From Variovorax ginsengisoli (GTDB taxonomy: Bacteria; Pseudomonadota; Gammaproteobacteria; Burkholderiales; Burkholderiaceae_C), in NCBI RefSeq assembly GCF_030486595.1, contig NZ_JAUJZH010000003.1, positions 343,977 to 407,976 of the forward strand: 64,000 bases of DNA, read 5' to 3'. A program made the position numbers and the translations under genes. Shown here in pieces: positions 41,269 to 47,940 of the stretch. Positions within the stretch are counted from its first letter, which is position 1; each line of letters starts with the position of its first letter. A model generated the notes under the pieces. The model ran no database searches. It had not been told where the DNA came from and saw only the letters and a program-made list of their open reading frames with translations.

Positions 41269-42567
41269 ATGAAAAAGCTCTTCCCCTCGCTCATCGCCTT
41301 CGCTGCGGTGGCCCTCGCTTCGGCTGCGTCGGTGGCCGCGGCGCTCCCCGCGCAGGCCCGCGACTTCGTCAAGGTCTGCGGCTTCAAGGTGCACGATGCG
41401 CTCTTCGCGCACATGGCCAAGAACGGCATGGTGCTCGGCGCCAACGTGTTCACCGCCATCCAGCCGACTCTCTTCAGCGCCGCGCAGGAGGTTTCGAACG
41501 AGCCCTTCGGCGTGATCAGCGCGATCAGCGCGGACTTCGACGACAAGGGTGTCGCAGTGGGTGACCTGGTGAAGGTGCCCGTTGCTCCGATCCGTGCAGT
41601 CAAGAGCTTCACCCCGGCAATGGCGATGCCGACCGGAGACGACGCGACGGCTGACGGTGTCTCGGTGGCGATCACCAATACCGACTACGTCGACTGGAAC
41701 CTGACCGGCGAGCAGGTCAAGAGCCTGCAGAACGCCGACTCCGACAAGGAGTGGGTCCGCCAGATGGTCGCCCAAGGCATGCGCGCCCTGCGCAACAAGG
41801 CAGAGATCGCCGCATGCACGGCGATCAAGGTCGGCGCCTCGCGCGCTGTCGGCACGGCCGGCACCAACCCGTTCGCCACCGACATCAACATCATCCCGGA
41901 CGTCCGGAAGGTGCTGTTCGACAACGGCGCGCCCATGGCCGACCTGCAGCTGTGCATCGACTCGACCGCCGGCACCTCGGCGCGCAAGCTGGGCATCGTC
42001 CAGCAGGCCTACCAGGCAGGTAGCGACGCCGAGCGCCGCTCGGGTGACCTGCTGCGTCAGTTCGGCTTCGCGATCCGCGAATCGGCCGGCATCACGCTGC
42101 ACACGAAGGGCACCGGCGCTTCCTATGTGACCTCGGGTTCGACCGCTCCCGGCGTGCGCGACGTGGCGCTGGTGACCGGCACCGGCACCGTGCTGGCCGG
42201 CGATGTGGTGACGTATGCGGCTGACACGGCCAACAAGTACGTGGTCAACACCGGTGTGGCGGCGCCCGGCACGATCACCATGGGTCGCCCTGGCGCCCGG
42301 GTGACCATCGCCACCGCCAACGCCCTGACCGTCGGCAACAACTACACCGCCAACCTCGCCTTCGAGCGCTCGGCGGTCGTGGGTGTGATGCGCGCTCCGA
42401 TCATCCCGGAGAACCCGATCATTCAGCAGACCCTGATCAGCGACAAGTTCGGCATGACCTACCTGCTGCTGCAGATCGCGGGCTACGGCATGACCACCTG
42501 GCAGCTGCACATCGCCTACGGCTTCAAGGTCGTCCAGGGCGAGCACGTCGCCCTCGTGATGGGCTGA
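41269..42567 (+). CDS. major capsid protein with signal-peptide-like N terminus
   Basis: Residues 31-432 resemble P22-type HK97-fold coat proteins: GDLVKVPVAPIRAVKSFTPA, VDWNLTGEQVKSLQNADSD and FDNGAPMADLQLCIDSTAGT. It is the shell subunit. Oddly, residues 1-30 (KKLFPSLIAFAAVALASAAS ... ALPAQA) have a basic start, a 20-residue hydrophobic core and an AxA site, like a Sec signal peptide. A cytoplasmic capsid protein does not need one; it may be removed by a head protease or be a delta-domain substitute. Confidence 0.85.
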   Translation: MKKLFPSLIAFAAVALASAASVAAALPAQARDFVKVCGFKVHDALFAHMAKNGMVLGANVFTAIQPTLFSAAQEVSNEPFGVISAISADFDDKGVAVGDLVKVPVAPIRAVKSFTPAMAMPTGDDATADGVSVAITNTDYVDWNLTGEQVKSLQNADSDKEWVRQMVAQGMRALRNKAEIAACTAIKVGASRAVGTAGTNPFATDINIIPDVRKVLFDNGAPMADLQLCIDSTAGTSARKLGIVQQAYQAGSDAERRSGDLLRQFGFAIRESAGITLHTKGTGASYVTSGSTAPGVRDVALVTGTGTVLAGDVVTYAADTANKYVVNTGVAAPGTITMGRPGARVTIATANALTVGNNYTANLAFERSAVVGVMRAPIIPENPIIQQTLISDKFGMTYLLLQIAGYGMTTWQLHIAYGFKVVQGEHVALVMG

Positions 42568-42573
42568 TGAAGC

Positions 42574-42595
42574 GCCGGGGGCTTCGGCTCCCGGC
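42574..42595 (+). promoter_or_regulatory. strong hairpin after the coat gene
   Basis: GCCGGGG and CTCCCGGC pair around GCTTCGGC, a stable UUCG-capped stem without a T-tract. Probably an mRNA 3' stabiliser for the abundant coat message. Confidence 0.5.
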
Positions 42596-42628
42596 CTCTC
42601 GCCTCGCTCAACCCCTGGAGAAACCACC

Positions 42629-42874
42629 ATGTCCCAAGTCGAATTGATCCCCGTCGCCAAGGATGGCGCCTACCTTGAAGTGCACCCGACCACGCTTGAC
42701 CAACACAAGGGCCTCGGCTGGCGCGAATGTGCCAAGCAGGAAGGCGCCGAAGCCAAGCCCTCCGACGGCTTGAAGGTCGAAGAGATCAAGGCCGAGCTCG
42801 AGGCCAAGGGCATCGCCATCCCCGACGGCGTCACCAAGAAGGCCGACCTGGCCGCACTGCTCGACGCCTCCTGA
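42629..42874 (+). CDS. small HeH/LEM-domain head protein (81 aa)
   Basis: The last 35 residues (GLKVEEIKAELEAKGIAIPD, then GVTKKADLAALLDA) form a helix-extended-helix (SAP/LEM-like) motif commonly found in small phage head-completion proteins. The first half is acidic. The gene follows the coat gene and has its own hairpin downstream. Confidence 0.7.
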   Translation: MSQVELIPVAKDGAYLEVHPTTLDQHKGLGWRECAKQEGAEAKPSDGLKVEEIKAELEAKGIAIPDGVTKKADLAALLDAS

Positions 42875-42886
42875 GTCGATCTCTTG

Positions 42887-42908
42887 AAGCGCCACGAGTT
42901 GGCGCTTT
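42887..42908 (+). terminator. weak terminator-like hairpin
   Basis: AAGCGCCA and TGGCGCTT form an 8-bp stem with a five-base loop; only TTT follows. Probably leaky. Confidence 0.5.
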
Positions 42909-42941
42909 GCAAGGTCCGCACTCGATCCTGAAGGTTCCACC

Positions 42942-43268
42942 ATGCCAACTCTTCGTTCTACAGATGCCGAGATCATCGAGCGACTCGCGATCGGCGATTC
43001 GCTGGTTGTCGTTGCGCCACCGGGATCGTCGGTGCGCGTTTATCACAGGCCTGACCAGAACCCAGATTCCACCGTGACCGGTGCGACGACCACCTTCGGC
43101 CCGTACCCGACGACCAAGACCCTGCACATGAAATGCACGGCGGGCGCGGTGTCGTTCACGGTCCCGACGCAGCCGCCCACAGAGCCTCCTGCGTTCGTGA
43201 TTTCTAGCTCAGCCCCATCCAACGCTGACGGCCGTCCCGACGGCACGATCTACATCCAGACAGCTTGA
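42942..43268 (+). CDS. hypothetical structural protein (108 aa)
   Basis: The product (ADAEIIERL-like start, then DSLVVVAPPGSSVRVYHRPD, TTTFGPYPTTKTLHMKCTAG) is beta-rich and may be a head decoration or fibre-base protein. It is followed one base later by the SGNH hydrolase, so the two may act together. Not recognised further. Confidence 0.55.
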   Translation: MPTLRSTDAEIIERLAIGDSLVVVAPPGSSVRVYHRPDQNPDSTVTGATTTFGPYPTTKTLHMKCTAGAVSFTVPTQPPTEPPAFVISSSAPSNADGRPDGTIYIQTA

Positions 43269-43269
43269 C

Positions 43270-44427
43270 ATGGCGATCAAGGTCAAGGTTGGCGGCGTCT
43301 ACACCGACACGGTGGGCGTCTTCTCCAAGAACGCGGGGGTGTATTCCGCGGTAGCGGGGCTTTCGGCAAAGGTCGGCGGGGTCTATGTGCGCGCCGATGC
43401 CGCCGTCGATCCGCTGGCCCGCTTCAAGGCGTCTGTGCTGGCGGGAACTGGCAAGGTCTACATGTCCGGCGACAGTACGACGCTGGTCGCCAACCAGATG
43501 TGGTCGCAGATCAACGAACAGATCACGGCACCTGGCGGCGAGTGGGGCGGCGTGACGGTCGTCAACGGTGGCGCCAACGGCCAGACCCTGGAGGGCCAAT
43601 TGGCCCAATCCATGGGAGACATCTACGCATCGGCGGCAACTCTGGTTATCGGTTGTTGGCTGATCAACGATGTCCGACAAGGCGCTCGCACCGTCGCGCA
43701 GATGCAGGCCAACTTGCTGCAGTTCATCGACGGCATCAAGACAAACTTGCCGGGCGCCGACATCCTGATGTGGACGCCGAACAGCTTCCAACTCACGGAC
43801 CCCCAGGCCTACGGATATGTGGTGCCCTTGGCCTCCGCGCAGGACTACACCGATCGAATTTGGCAGGCATACGAGAACGTGCGCCTGACAGCTCCGGCAA
43901 ACGTCGCGTTCGTCGACAAGCAGCAGGTGTTCGGCCGCGTACTGGTGGACGTCAATCCGCTGCTGCAAGACATCCTGCACCCGAACAACACCGGCCAGAC
44001 GGCGGCCATGATTCCCATGATTCAGGTGACGACGCCAACGCCGCCACCGATCAATTTGACAGCCAGCGCAGCAGCATGGGCGAGCAACCCGAACAACCCG
44101 TGGACGATCTATTCGCGTGCGCTGGAAGACACCCGCTACTGCACGGTCGTCAAGCGGATGTACTGCGACACCTGGGCGGACCTCGGCGCCAATTACCTTT
44201 ACTACTGGGCGCCCCGCTGGAATGACCCCAGCGGCTCGATTCAGGTCGCTGATCTGCAGCCGCTGGACTTCATCGGCACCGCGAACGGGAACTGCCAGCT
44301 GACTGGCAGTGAGACCAAGAGCGACTTGGACGTGCGCCGAATCCAGATCCAGATCCCCATCGCCAACGGTGCTCCGAGCAACACGCCGGGGCTGGCCTAC
44401 GGCACTGTCTACCGGAAGCTTCCATGA
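43270..44427 (+). CDS. SGNH/GDSL hydrolase encoded among head genes
   Basis: The 385-residue product has all SGNH blocks: GDS at 67-69 (VYMSGDSTTL, nucleophile Ser69), block II G101/N103 (VNGGANGQ), N133 (WLINDV) and D234-H237 (DILHPNNTG). It would be an esterase/deacetylase. The first 45 residues (AIKVKVGGVYTDTVGVF and a second copy-like VGGVYVRAD) look like an attachment repeat, and the C-terminal 130 residues are beta-rich. Placement before the connector gene suggests a virion-bound surface enzyme. Confidence 0.8.
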   Translation: MAIKVKVGGVYTDTVGVFSKNAGVYSAVAGLSAKVGGVYVRADAAVDPLARFKASVLAGTGKVYMSGDSTTLVANQMWSQINEQITAPGGEWGGVTVVNGGANGQTLEGQLAQSMGDIYASAATLVIGCWLINDVRQGARTVAQMQANLLQFIDGIKTNLPGADILMWTPNSFQLTDPQAYGYVVPLASAQDYTDRIWQAYENVRLTAPANVAFVDKQQVFGRVLVDVNPLLQDILHPNNTGQTAAMIPMIQVTTPTPPPINLTASAAAWASNPNNPWTIYSRALEDTRYCTVVKRMYCDTWADLGANYLYYWAPRWNDPSGSIQVADLQPLDFIGTANGNCQLTGSETKSDLDVRRIQIQIPIANGAPSNTPGLAYGTVYRKLP

Positions 44428-44918
44428 CTCTGATCGTCGCCCCCACCGTAGGTGCTGAGAGCTACATCTCGGTCGCCGGCGCCACCGCCTATCACCTTGC
44501 ACGCGGGAATGCTGCCTGGGCCGCCGTCGTCGATGACACGACCCGCGAGCAGCTGCTGCGCAAGGCGACCGACTACATGGTCCAGGCCTACGGTCAGCGG
44601 TGGAAGGGCGATCGCGTCACGCCGACCCAGAGCCTCGACTGGCCGCGCTACGGCGTCTACGTCAACAACTTCTGCATCGACAGCACCACGGTGCCGGCGG
44701 CGGTCGCCAACGCCTGCGCCGAGCTGGCCCTGCGCGCGATCACGGCGCCGAGCCTGTTCCCTGATGTCGGCCGCCTGAAGGCCAAGGTGAAGGTCGGCCC
44801 GATCGAGACCGAATACGTCCAGGGCACCTCTGGCCTGACCCGGTACACCGCGGTCGACAACATGCTGGCCGCCTACCTGGGCGCCGGCGGCAACCTGATC
44901 CCGGTGGTGCGCGCATGA
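44424..44918 (+). CDS. head-tail adaptor (DnaT-like) protein
   Basis: The 164-residue product has SYISVAGATAYHLARGNAAW, LLRKATDYMVQAYGQRWKGD and VANACAELALRAITAP, the layout of phage connector proteins annotated as putative DnaT-like. It likely forms a ring under the portal. ATGA overlaps with both neighbours. Confidence 0.78.
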   Translation: MTLIVAPTVGAESYISVAGATAYHLARGNAAWAAVVDDTTREQLLRKATDYMVQAYGQRWKGDRVTPTQSLDWPRYGVYVNNFCIDSTTVPAAVANACAELALRAITAPSLFPDVGRLKAKVKVGPIETEYVQGTSGLTRYTAVDNMLAAYLGAGGNLIPVVRA

Positions 44919-45346
44919 CGGTCATCGCCTGGGACGGGAAGACATTGGCGGCCGACAAGCGCGCCACCTCGGGTGGCGGCATCGCGCGCACCGTCACCAA
45001 GATCTGCCGGGGCGCAGCCGGTGAGCTGATCGCCATGACGGGCGATTGGGATACCGCGGCGGAGATGCGCGAGTGGTTTCGCGCCGGCGCCGACCCGGAG
45101 AAGTTCCCGGCAAAGGCTCGCGAAGACAAGGCCACGCTCATCGTCATCACCGCTGAACGGATCGACACCTACGGCTGCGGCCCCTATCCGATGCCCATCG
45201 AAAACGAGCAGGTCGCGTTCGGCTCGGGGCGAGATTTCGCTGAGGCAGCGATGTTCCTCGGCCATGGTGCCGCCGAAGGGGTGCGCGTGGCGTGCCACTT
45301 CCAGACCGACTGCGGCAACGGCATCGACACGCTGAGGTTCGAATGA
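44915..45346 (+). CDS. proteasome/HslV-like Ntn hydrolase of phage
   Basis: This 143-residue protein resembles beta-subunits of HslV/20S proteasome: Thr2 directly after Met (MTVIAWDGKTLAADKRAT), Asp14, Lys15, Lys29 (VTKICRG) and ENEQVAFGSGRDFAEAAMFL. The N-terminal Thr, once exposed, would be the nucleophile. It is shorter than HslV (about 175). Encoded between the head-tail adaptor and head-closure genes, it may process a virion protein or act on host proteins. ATGA overlaps on both sides. Confidence 0.72.
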   Translation: MTVIAWDGKTLAADKRATSGGGIARTVTKICRGAAGELIAMTGDWDTAAEMREWFRAGADPEKFPAKAREDKATLIVITAERIDTYGCGPYPMPIENEQVAFGSGRDFAEAAMFLGHGAAEGVRVACHFQTDCGNGIDTLRFE

Positions 45347-45711
45347 GCGGCTTCTATGACGAGATGGCGGCCGTCGCCGACGAGATCCTGAAGGAGTTCG
45401 GCGGCCCCGCGGTGCTGTCGCGCGTGACGCCGGCTGCCTACGACCCGACCACCGGCACCACGACGGGCGAGACCACGACCACCTGGCCGGCCACCGGCGC
45501 CAAGTTCGACTACGAGCAGAACGACATCGACGGCACCAAGATCCGCCAGGGAGACCAGCGCGTCTACCTGTCGACCATCGGCGTCGTCAACCCGCAGACG
45601 GGCGACACCCTGACGATCGCCGGCACGGCCTACAACGTCGTCGCCTCGCGGCCGCTCCAGCCCGCCCTGGTGGCGGTCCTGTTCGACGTCCAGGTGCGCG
45701 GGGTCCTCTGA
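45343..45711 (+). CDS. head-closure / minor structural protein
   Basis: The 122-residue product (GPAVLSRVTPAAYDPTTGTT, VVNPQTGDTLTIAGTAYNVV) matches small head-closure proteins that follow the adaptor gene. It has beta-rich composition. It overlaps the preceding and following genes by four and one bases. Confidence 0.68.
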   Translation: MSGFYDEMAAVADEILKEFGGPAVLSRVTPAAYDPTTGTTTGETTTTWPATGAKFDYEQNDIDGTKIRQGDQRVYLSTIGVVNPQTGDTLTIAGTAYNVVASRPLQPALVAVLFDVQVRGVL

Positions 45712-46124
45712 TGTCGGGCTTCGGCGACCAGATCCGGGGCTTCACGAAGAAGACCAACGACAACATCGACAAGACCGTCCAGTACTCGATCATCCTGGCC
45801 GCCCAGGGCGTGATCCTGAAGAGCCCGGTCGACACCGGCCGCTTCCGCGCGAACTGGCAGTTCGGCATCGACGTGCAGAACACGACCACCACCGAGACCA
45901 CCGACAAGTCGGGCCGCCAGACGCTGGGCGGGATCATGGCCCAGGTTCGCGCGAACGTCGTCGGCGATGCCGCCCGCGGCGTGTTCTGGATTTCCAACTC
46001 GCTGCCCTACGGCCACCGCCTCGAGTTCGAGGGCTGGTCCAAGCAGGCGCCGGCCGGCATGGTGCGCATCACCCTGGCCGAACTGCCCGGCGCCGTCGAC
46101 GCCTACGTGAGGACGCTGCAATGA
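45711..46124 (+). CDS. HK97 gp10-like tail-completion protein
   Basis: The 137-residue product has SPVDTGRFRANWQFGIDVQN and YGHRLEFEGWSKQAPAGMVR, the signature of HK97 gp10-like proteins that complete the head-tail joint. TGATG and ATGA overlaps tie it to its neighbours. Confidence 0.82.
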   Translation: MSGFGDQIRGFTKKTNDNIDKTVQYSIILAAQGVILKSPVDTGRFRANWQFGIDVQNTTTTETTDKSGRQTLGGIMAQVRANVVGDAARGVFWISNSLPYGHRLEFEGWSKQAPAGMVRITLAELPGAVDAYVRTLQ

Positions 46125-46537
46125 GCGACAAGCTGATCAGGTCGCTGTTCGAGGGCCGCCTGGGCACCTGGGCCGCCGCGCGCGTGCCGGCGCTGCCCGT
46201 GGCCTGGGAGAACGTGAGCTTCACGCCGCCGGCGGGCGCCTACCTGCGAGCCTTCCTGCTGCGCGGCGCGACCACCAGCCGGGACCTGGCCGGCGACAAC
46301 CGCAACCGCGTCGGCGTCTTCCAGATCAGCATCGTCTGCCCGGCTGGCAACGGAGCCGGCGCCGCCGAATCGATCGCCGCCGAGCTCGACGCGCTCTTCC
46401 CGATGAATCTGCGCCTGACGAGCGGCACGTTTGCCGTGCAGCAGCTGAGCCCGCTGCGCCTGTGGTCGCCGGACAGCTCCGACCGCTACCTCCTGCCGGT
46501 CGACTTCCAGTACCGGGCCGACACCTACCCGACATAG
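46121..46537 (+). CDS. tail terminator (DUF4128-type)
   Basis: The 138-residue product (IRSLFEGRLGTWAAARVPAL, GVFQISIVCPAGNGAGAAES, AAELDALFPMNLRLTSG) matches tail-terminator proteins that cap the tube. It precedes the tail-tube gene, separated by a hairpin. Confidence 0.78.
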   Translation: MSDKLIRSLFEGRLGTWAAARVPALPVAWENVSFTPPAGAYLRAFLLRGATTSRDLAGDNRNRVGVFQISIVCPAGNGAGAAESIAAELDALFPMNLRLTSGTFAVQQLSPLRLWSPDSSDRYLLPVDFQYRADTYPT

Positions 46538-46589
46538 GCGCCCGCGCGCGCCTCCCGCTTCCTTCCCGCCCTTCCGGGCATCAGCAACC

Positions 46590-46612
46590 AGCCGCCCTTG
46601 AGGCGGCTTTTT
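46590..46612 (+). terminator. intrinsic terminator with TCATTTCCG tail
   Basis: AGCCGCC and GGCGGCT pair around CTTGA, followed by TTTTCATTTCCGAAAGGG and then the tail-tube ATG at 46635. A clear member of the late-region hairpin series. Confidence 0.8.
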
Positions 46613-46634
46613 CATTTCCGAAAGGGCATCCGCC

Positions 46635-47279
46635 ATGTCTTCGCTTTTCCCCAACAAAACGATCTTCTCGATCAGCTCGACGATCGACGCCGCCAAGAGC
46701 GTGACTGCGCTCTCGAATGCCAATCCTGGCGTGGCGACCTCGGCCGCCCACGGCTACACCGCCGGCGACATCCTGCTGCAGAGCTCCGGCTGGCCGGAAC
46801 TGAGCGACCGCGTGGTGCGCGTCGCGAATCCGGTGACGAACACCTTCGAGGAGGAGGGCTTCGACACCACGAGCCTGACGCGCTTCCCCGCGGGCGCCGG
46901 CGTGGGCACGGTAAAGAAGGTCTCGGCCTGGACCGCGCTGTCGCAAGTCACCGACATCGCCACCAGCGGCGGCGAGCAGCAGTACTTCCAGTGGGTCTAC
47001 CTGGAGACCGGCCTGCAGCAACAGCGCCCGACATTCAAGAACGCCCGGTCCATGCAGATGACGCTGGACTACGACAACGCGCTCGCTTGGTACAACCAGC
47101 TGCTCACCAGCGACCTGACCGGCGACACCTACGTGCTGCGCGCCGCGCTGCCCAACGGCAAGCTCTTCTACTGGTCGGTGATCGTCGGCTTCGATGGTGA
47201 GCCGTCGTGGAACACGAACCAGAACATGCAGGTCGTCGCGACCTTCTCGCAGGTCAACCCGCGCTCCACCAAGTACTGA
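46635..47279 (+). CDS. major tail tube protein
   Basis: The 214-residue beta-rich product (GGEQQYFQWVYLETGLQQQR, FYWSVIVGFDGEPSWNTNQN) fits the phage tail-tube family. It is preceded by a GAAAGGG site and followed by the frameshifted chaperone, the conserved tube - chaperone - tape measure order of siphoviruses. Confidence 0.85.
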   Translation: MSSLFPNKTIFSISSTIDAAKSVTALSNANPGVATSAAHGYTAGDILLQSSGWPELSDRVVRVANPVTNTFEEEGFDTTSLTRFPAGAGVGTVKKVSAWTALSQVTDIATSGGEQQYFQWVYLETGLQQQRPTFKNARSMQMTLDYDNALAWYNQLLTSDLTGDTYVLRAALPNGKLFYWSVIVGFDGEPSWNTNQNMQVVATFSQVNPRSTKY

Positions 47280-47287
47280 TCGGCCGC

Positions 47288-47617
47288 ATGTTCAAACTCA
47301 AAGCCGATCCGACCTTCTCCGCGAAGGTCGCCATCCCCGTCGCCGGCGGGGCTTCCGTGGAGGTGCCCTTCACCTTCAAGCACCGCACCAAGAAGCAGTT
47401 CGCGGACTGGTTGGAATCACTCGAGGAGCGCCGCAAGGCGCGCGCGGGCGAGAACCTCGATCTCGAAATCGTGCTCGAGGTGATCGCGGGATGGGGCATC
47501 GACGAGACCTTTTCGAATGAGAACGTCGAGATCCTGCTCGAGGAGCGCATCGGCGCCGCTGTCGCCATTCGCGACAAGTACATCGACGAACTCACGAAGC
47601 AACGCGAAAAAAACTGA
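47288..47617 (+). CDS. tail assembly chaperone, zero-frame product
   Basis: The 109-residue protein (MFKLKADPTFSAKVAIPVAG, FKHRTKKQFADWLESLEERR) is the short form (gpG-like) of the tail chaperone, which coats the tape measure during tail assembly. Its last codons form a slippery A-AAA-AAC just before the TGA. The start at 47288 follows the tail-tube stop by eight bases. Confidence 0.85.
   Translation: MFKLKADPTFSAKVAIPVAGGASVEVPFTFKHRTKKQFADWLESLEERRKARAGENLDLEIVLEVIAGWGIDETFSNENVEILLEERIGAAVAIRDKYIDELTKQREKN
47608..47614 (+). other. -1 programmed frameshift heptamer
   Basis: A-AAA-AAC in the zero frame directly precedes TGA (47615-47617). Both codons can re-pair after a -1 slip (AAA-AAA), and the shifted reading continues as KKLIDAARRLFDPPDW into the open frame below. 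This is the G/GT arrangement of lambda tails. Confidence 0.8.
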
Positions 47618-47940
47618 TCGACGCCGCGCGCCGCTTGTTCGATCCGCCGGATTGGGCAGCGCGCGCGGCGTGGGATCTGACGCCTGAAGACTTTCCCGAC
47701 GAGGAACTCGGCATCTGGCCCGAGAACTGGATGACGGTCAGCGTCTTCTGTGCCATGCGCACGCAGTGGCGCGCCGGCATGAACGGGGCCTACGGGCTCG
47801 ATCTGGGTGTCCTGCCTGAGATCTGGCGCCGCCTCAAGGTGCCCTCCAACGAACGCGACGAGATCTTCGAGCACCTCCTTCTCATGGAAGGCATGGCGCT
47901 TCAGCAGATGCAGGCGCAGAAAAACAAGGCCAGCCAATGA
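47614..47940 (+). CDS. frameshift extension of the tail chaperone (gpGT-like, DUF1799-type)
   Basis: Read after the -1 slip, 108 codons follow; the fusion would be about 217 residues. The extension (DWAARAAWDLTPEDFPDEEL, WRAGMNGAYGLDLGVLPEIW) matches DUF1799-type sequences. The only independent start would be an unsupported TTG at 47635, so fusion is preferred. Its stop overlaps the tape measure ATG by four bases. Confidence 0.75.
   Translation: MIDAARRLFDPPDWAARAAWDLTPEDFPDEELGIWPENWMTVSVFCAMRTQWRAGMNGAYGLDLGVLPEIWRRLKVPSNERDEIFEHLLLMEGMALQQMQAQKNKASQ

Noticed and set aside
47635..47940. Independent gene starting at TTG 47635
   Set aside because: No ribosome-binding site, and the frame is open back to the A-AAA-AAC slip site. 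A -1 frameshift fusion explains it better.
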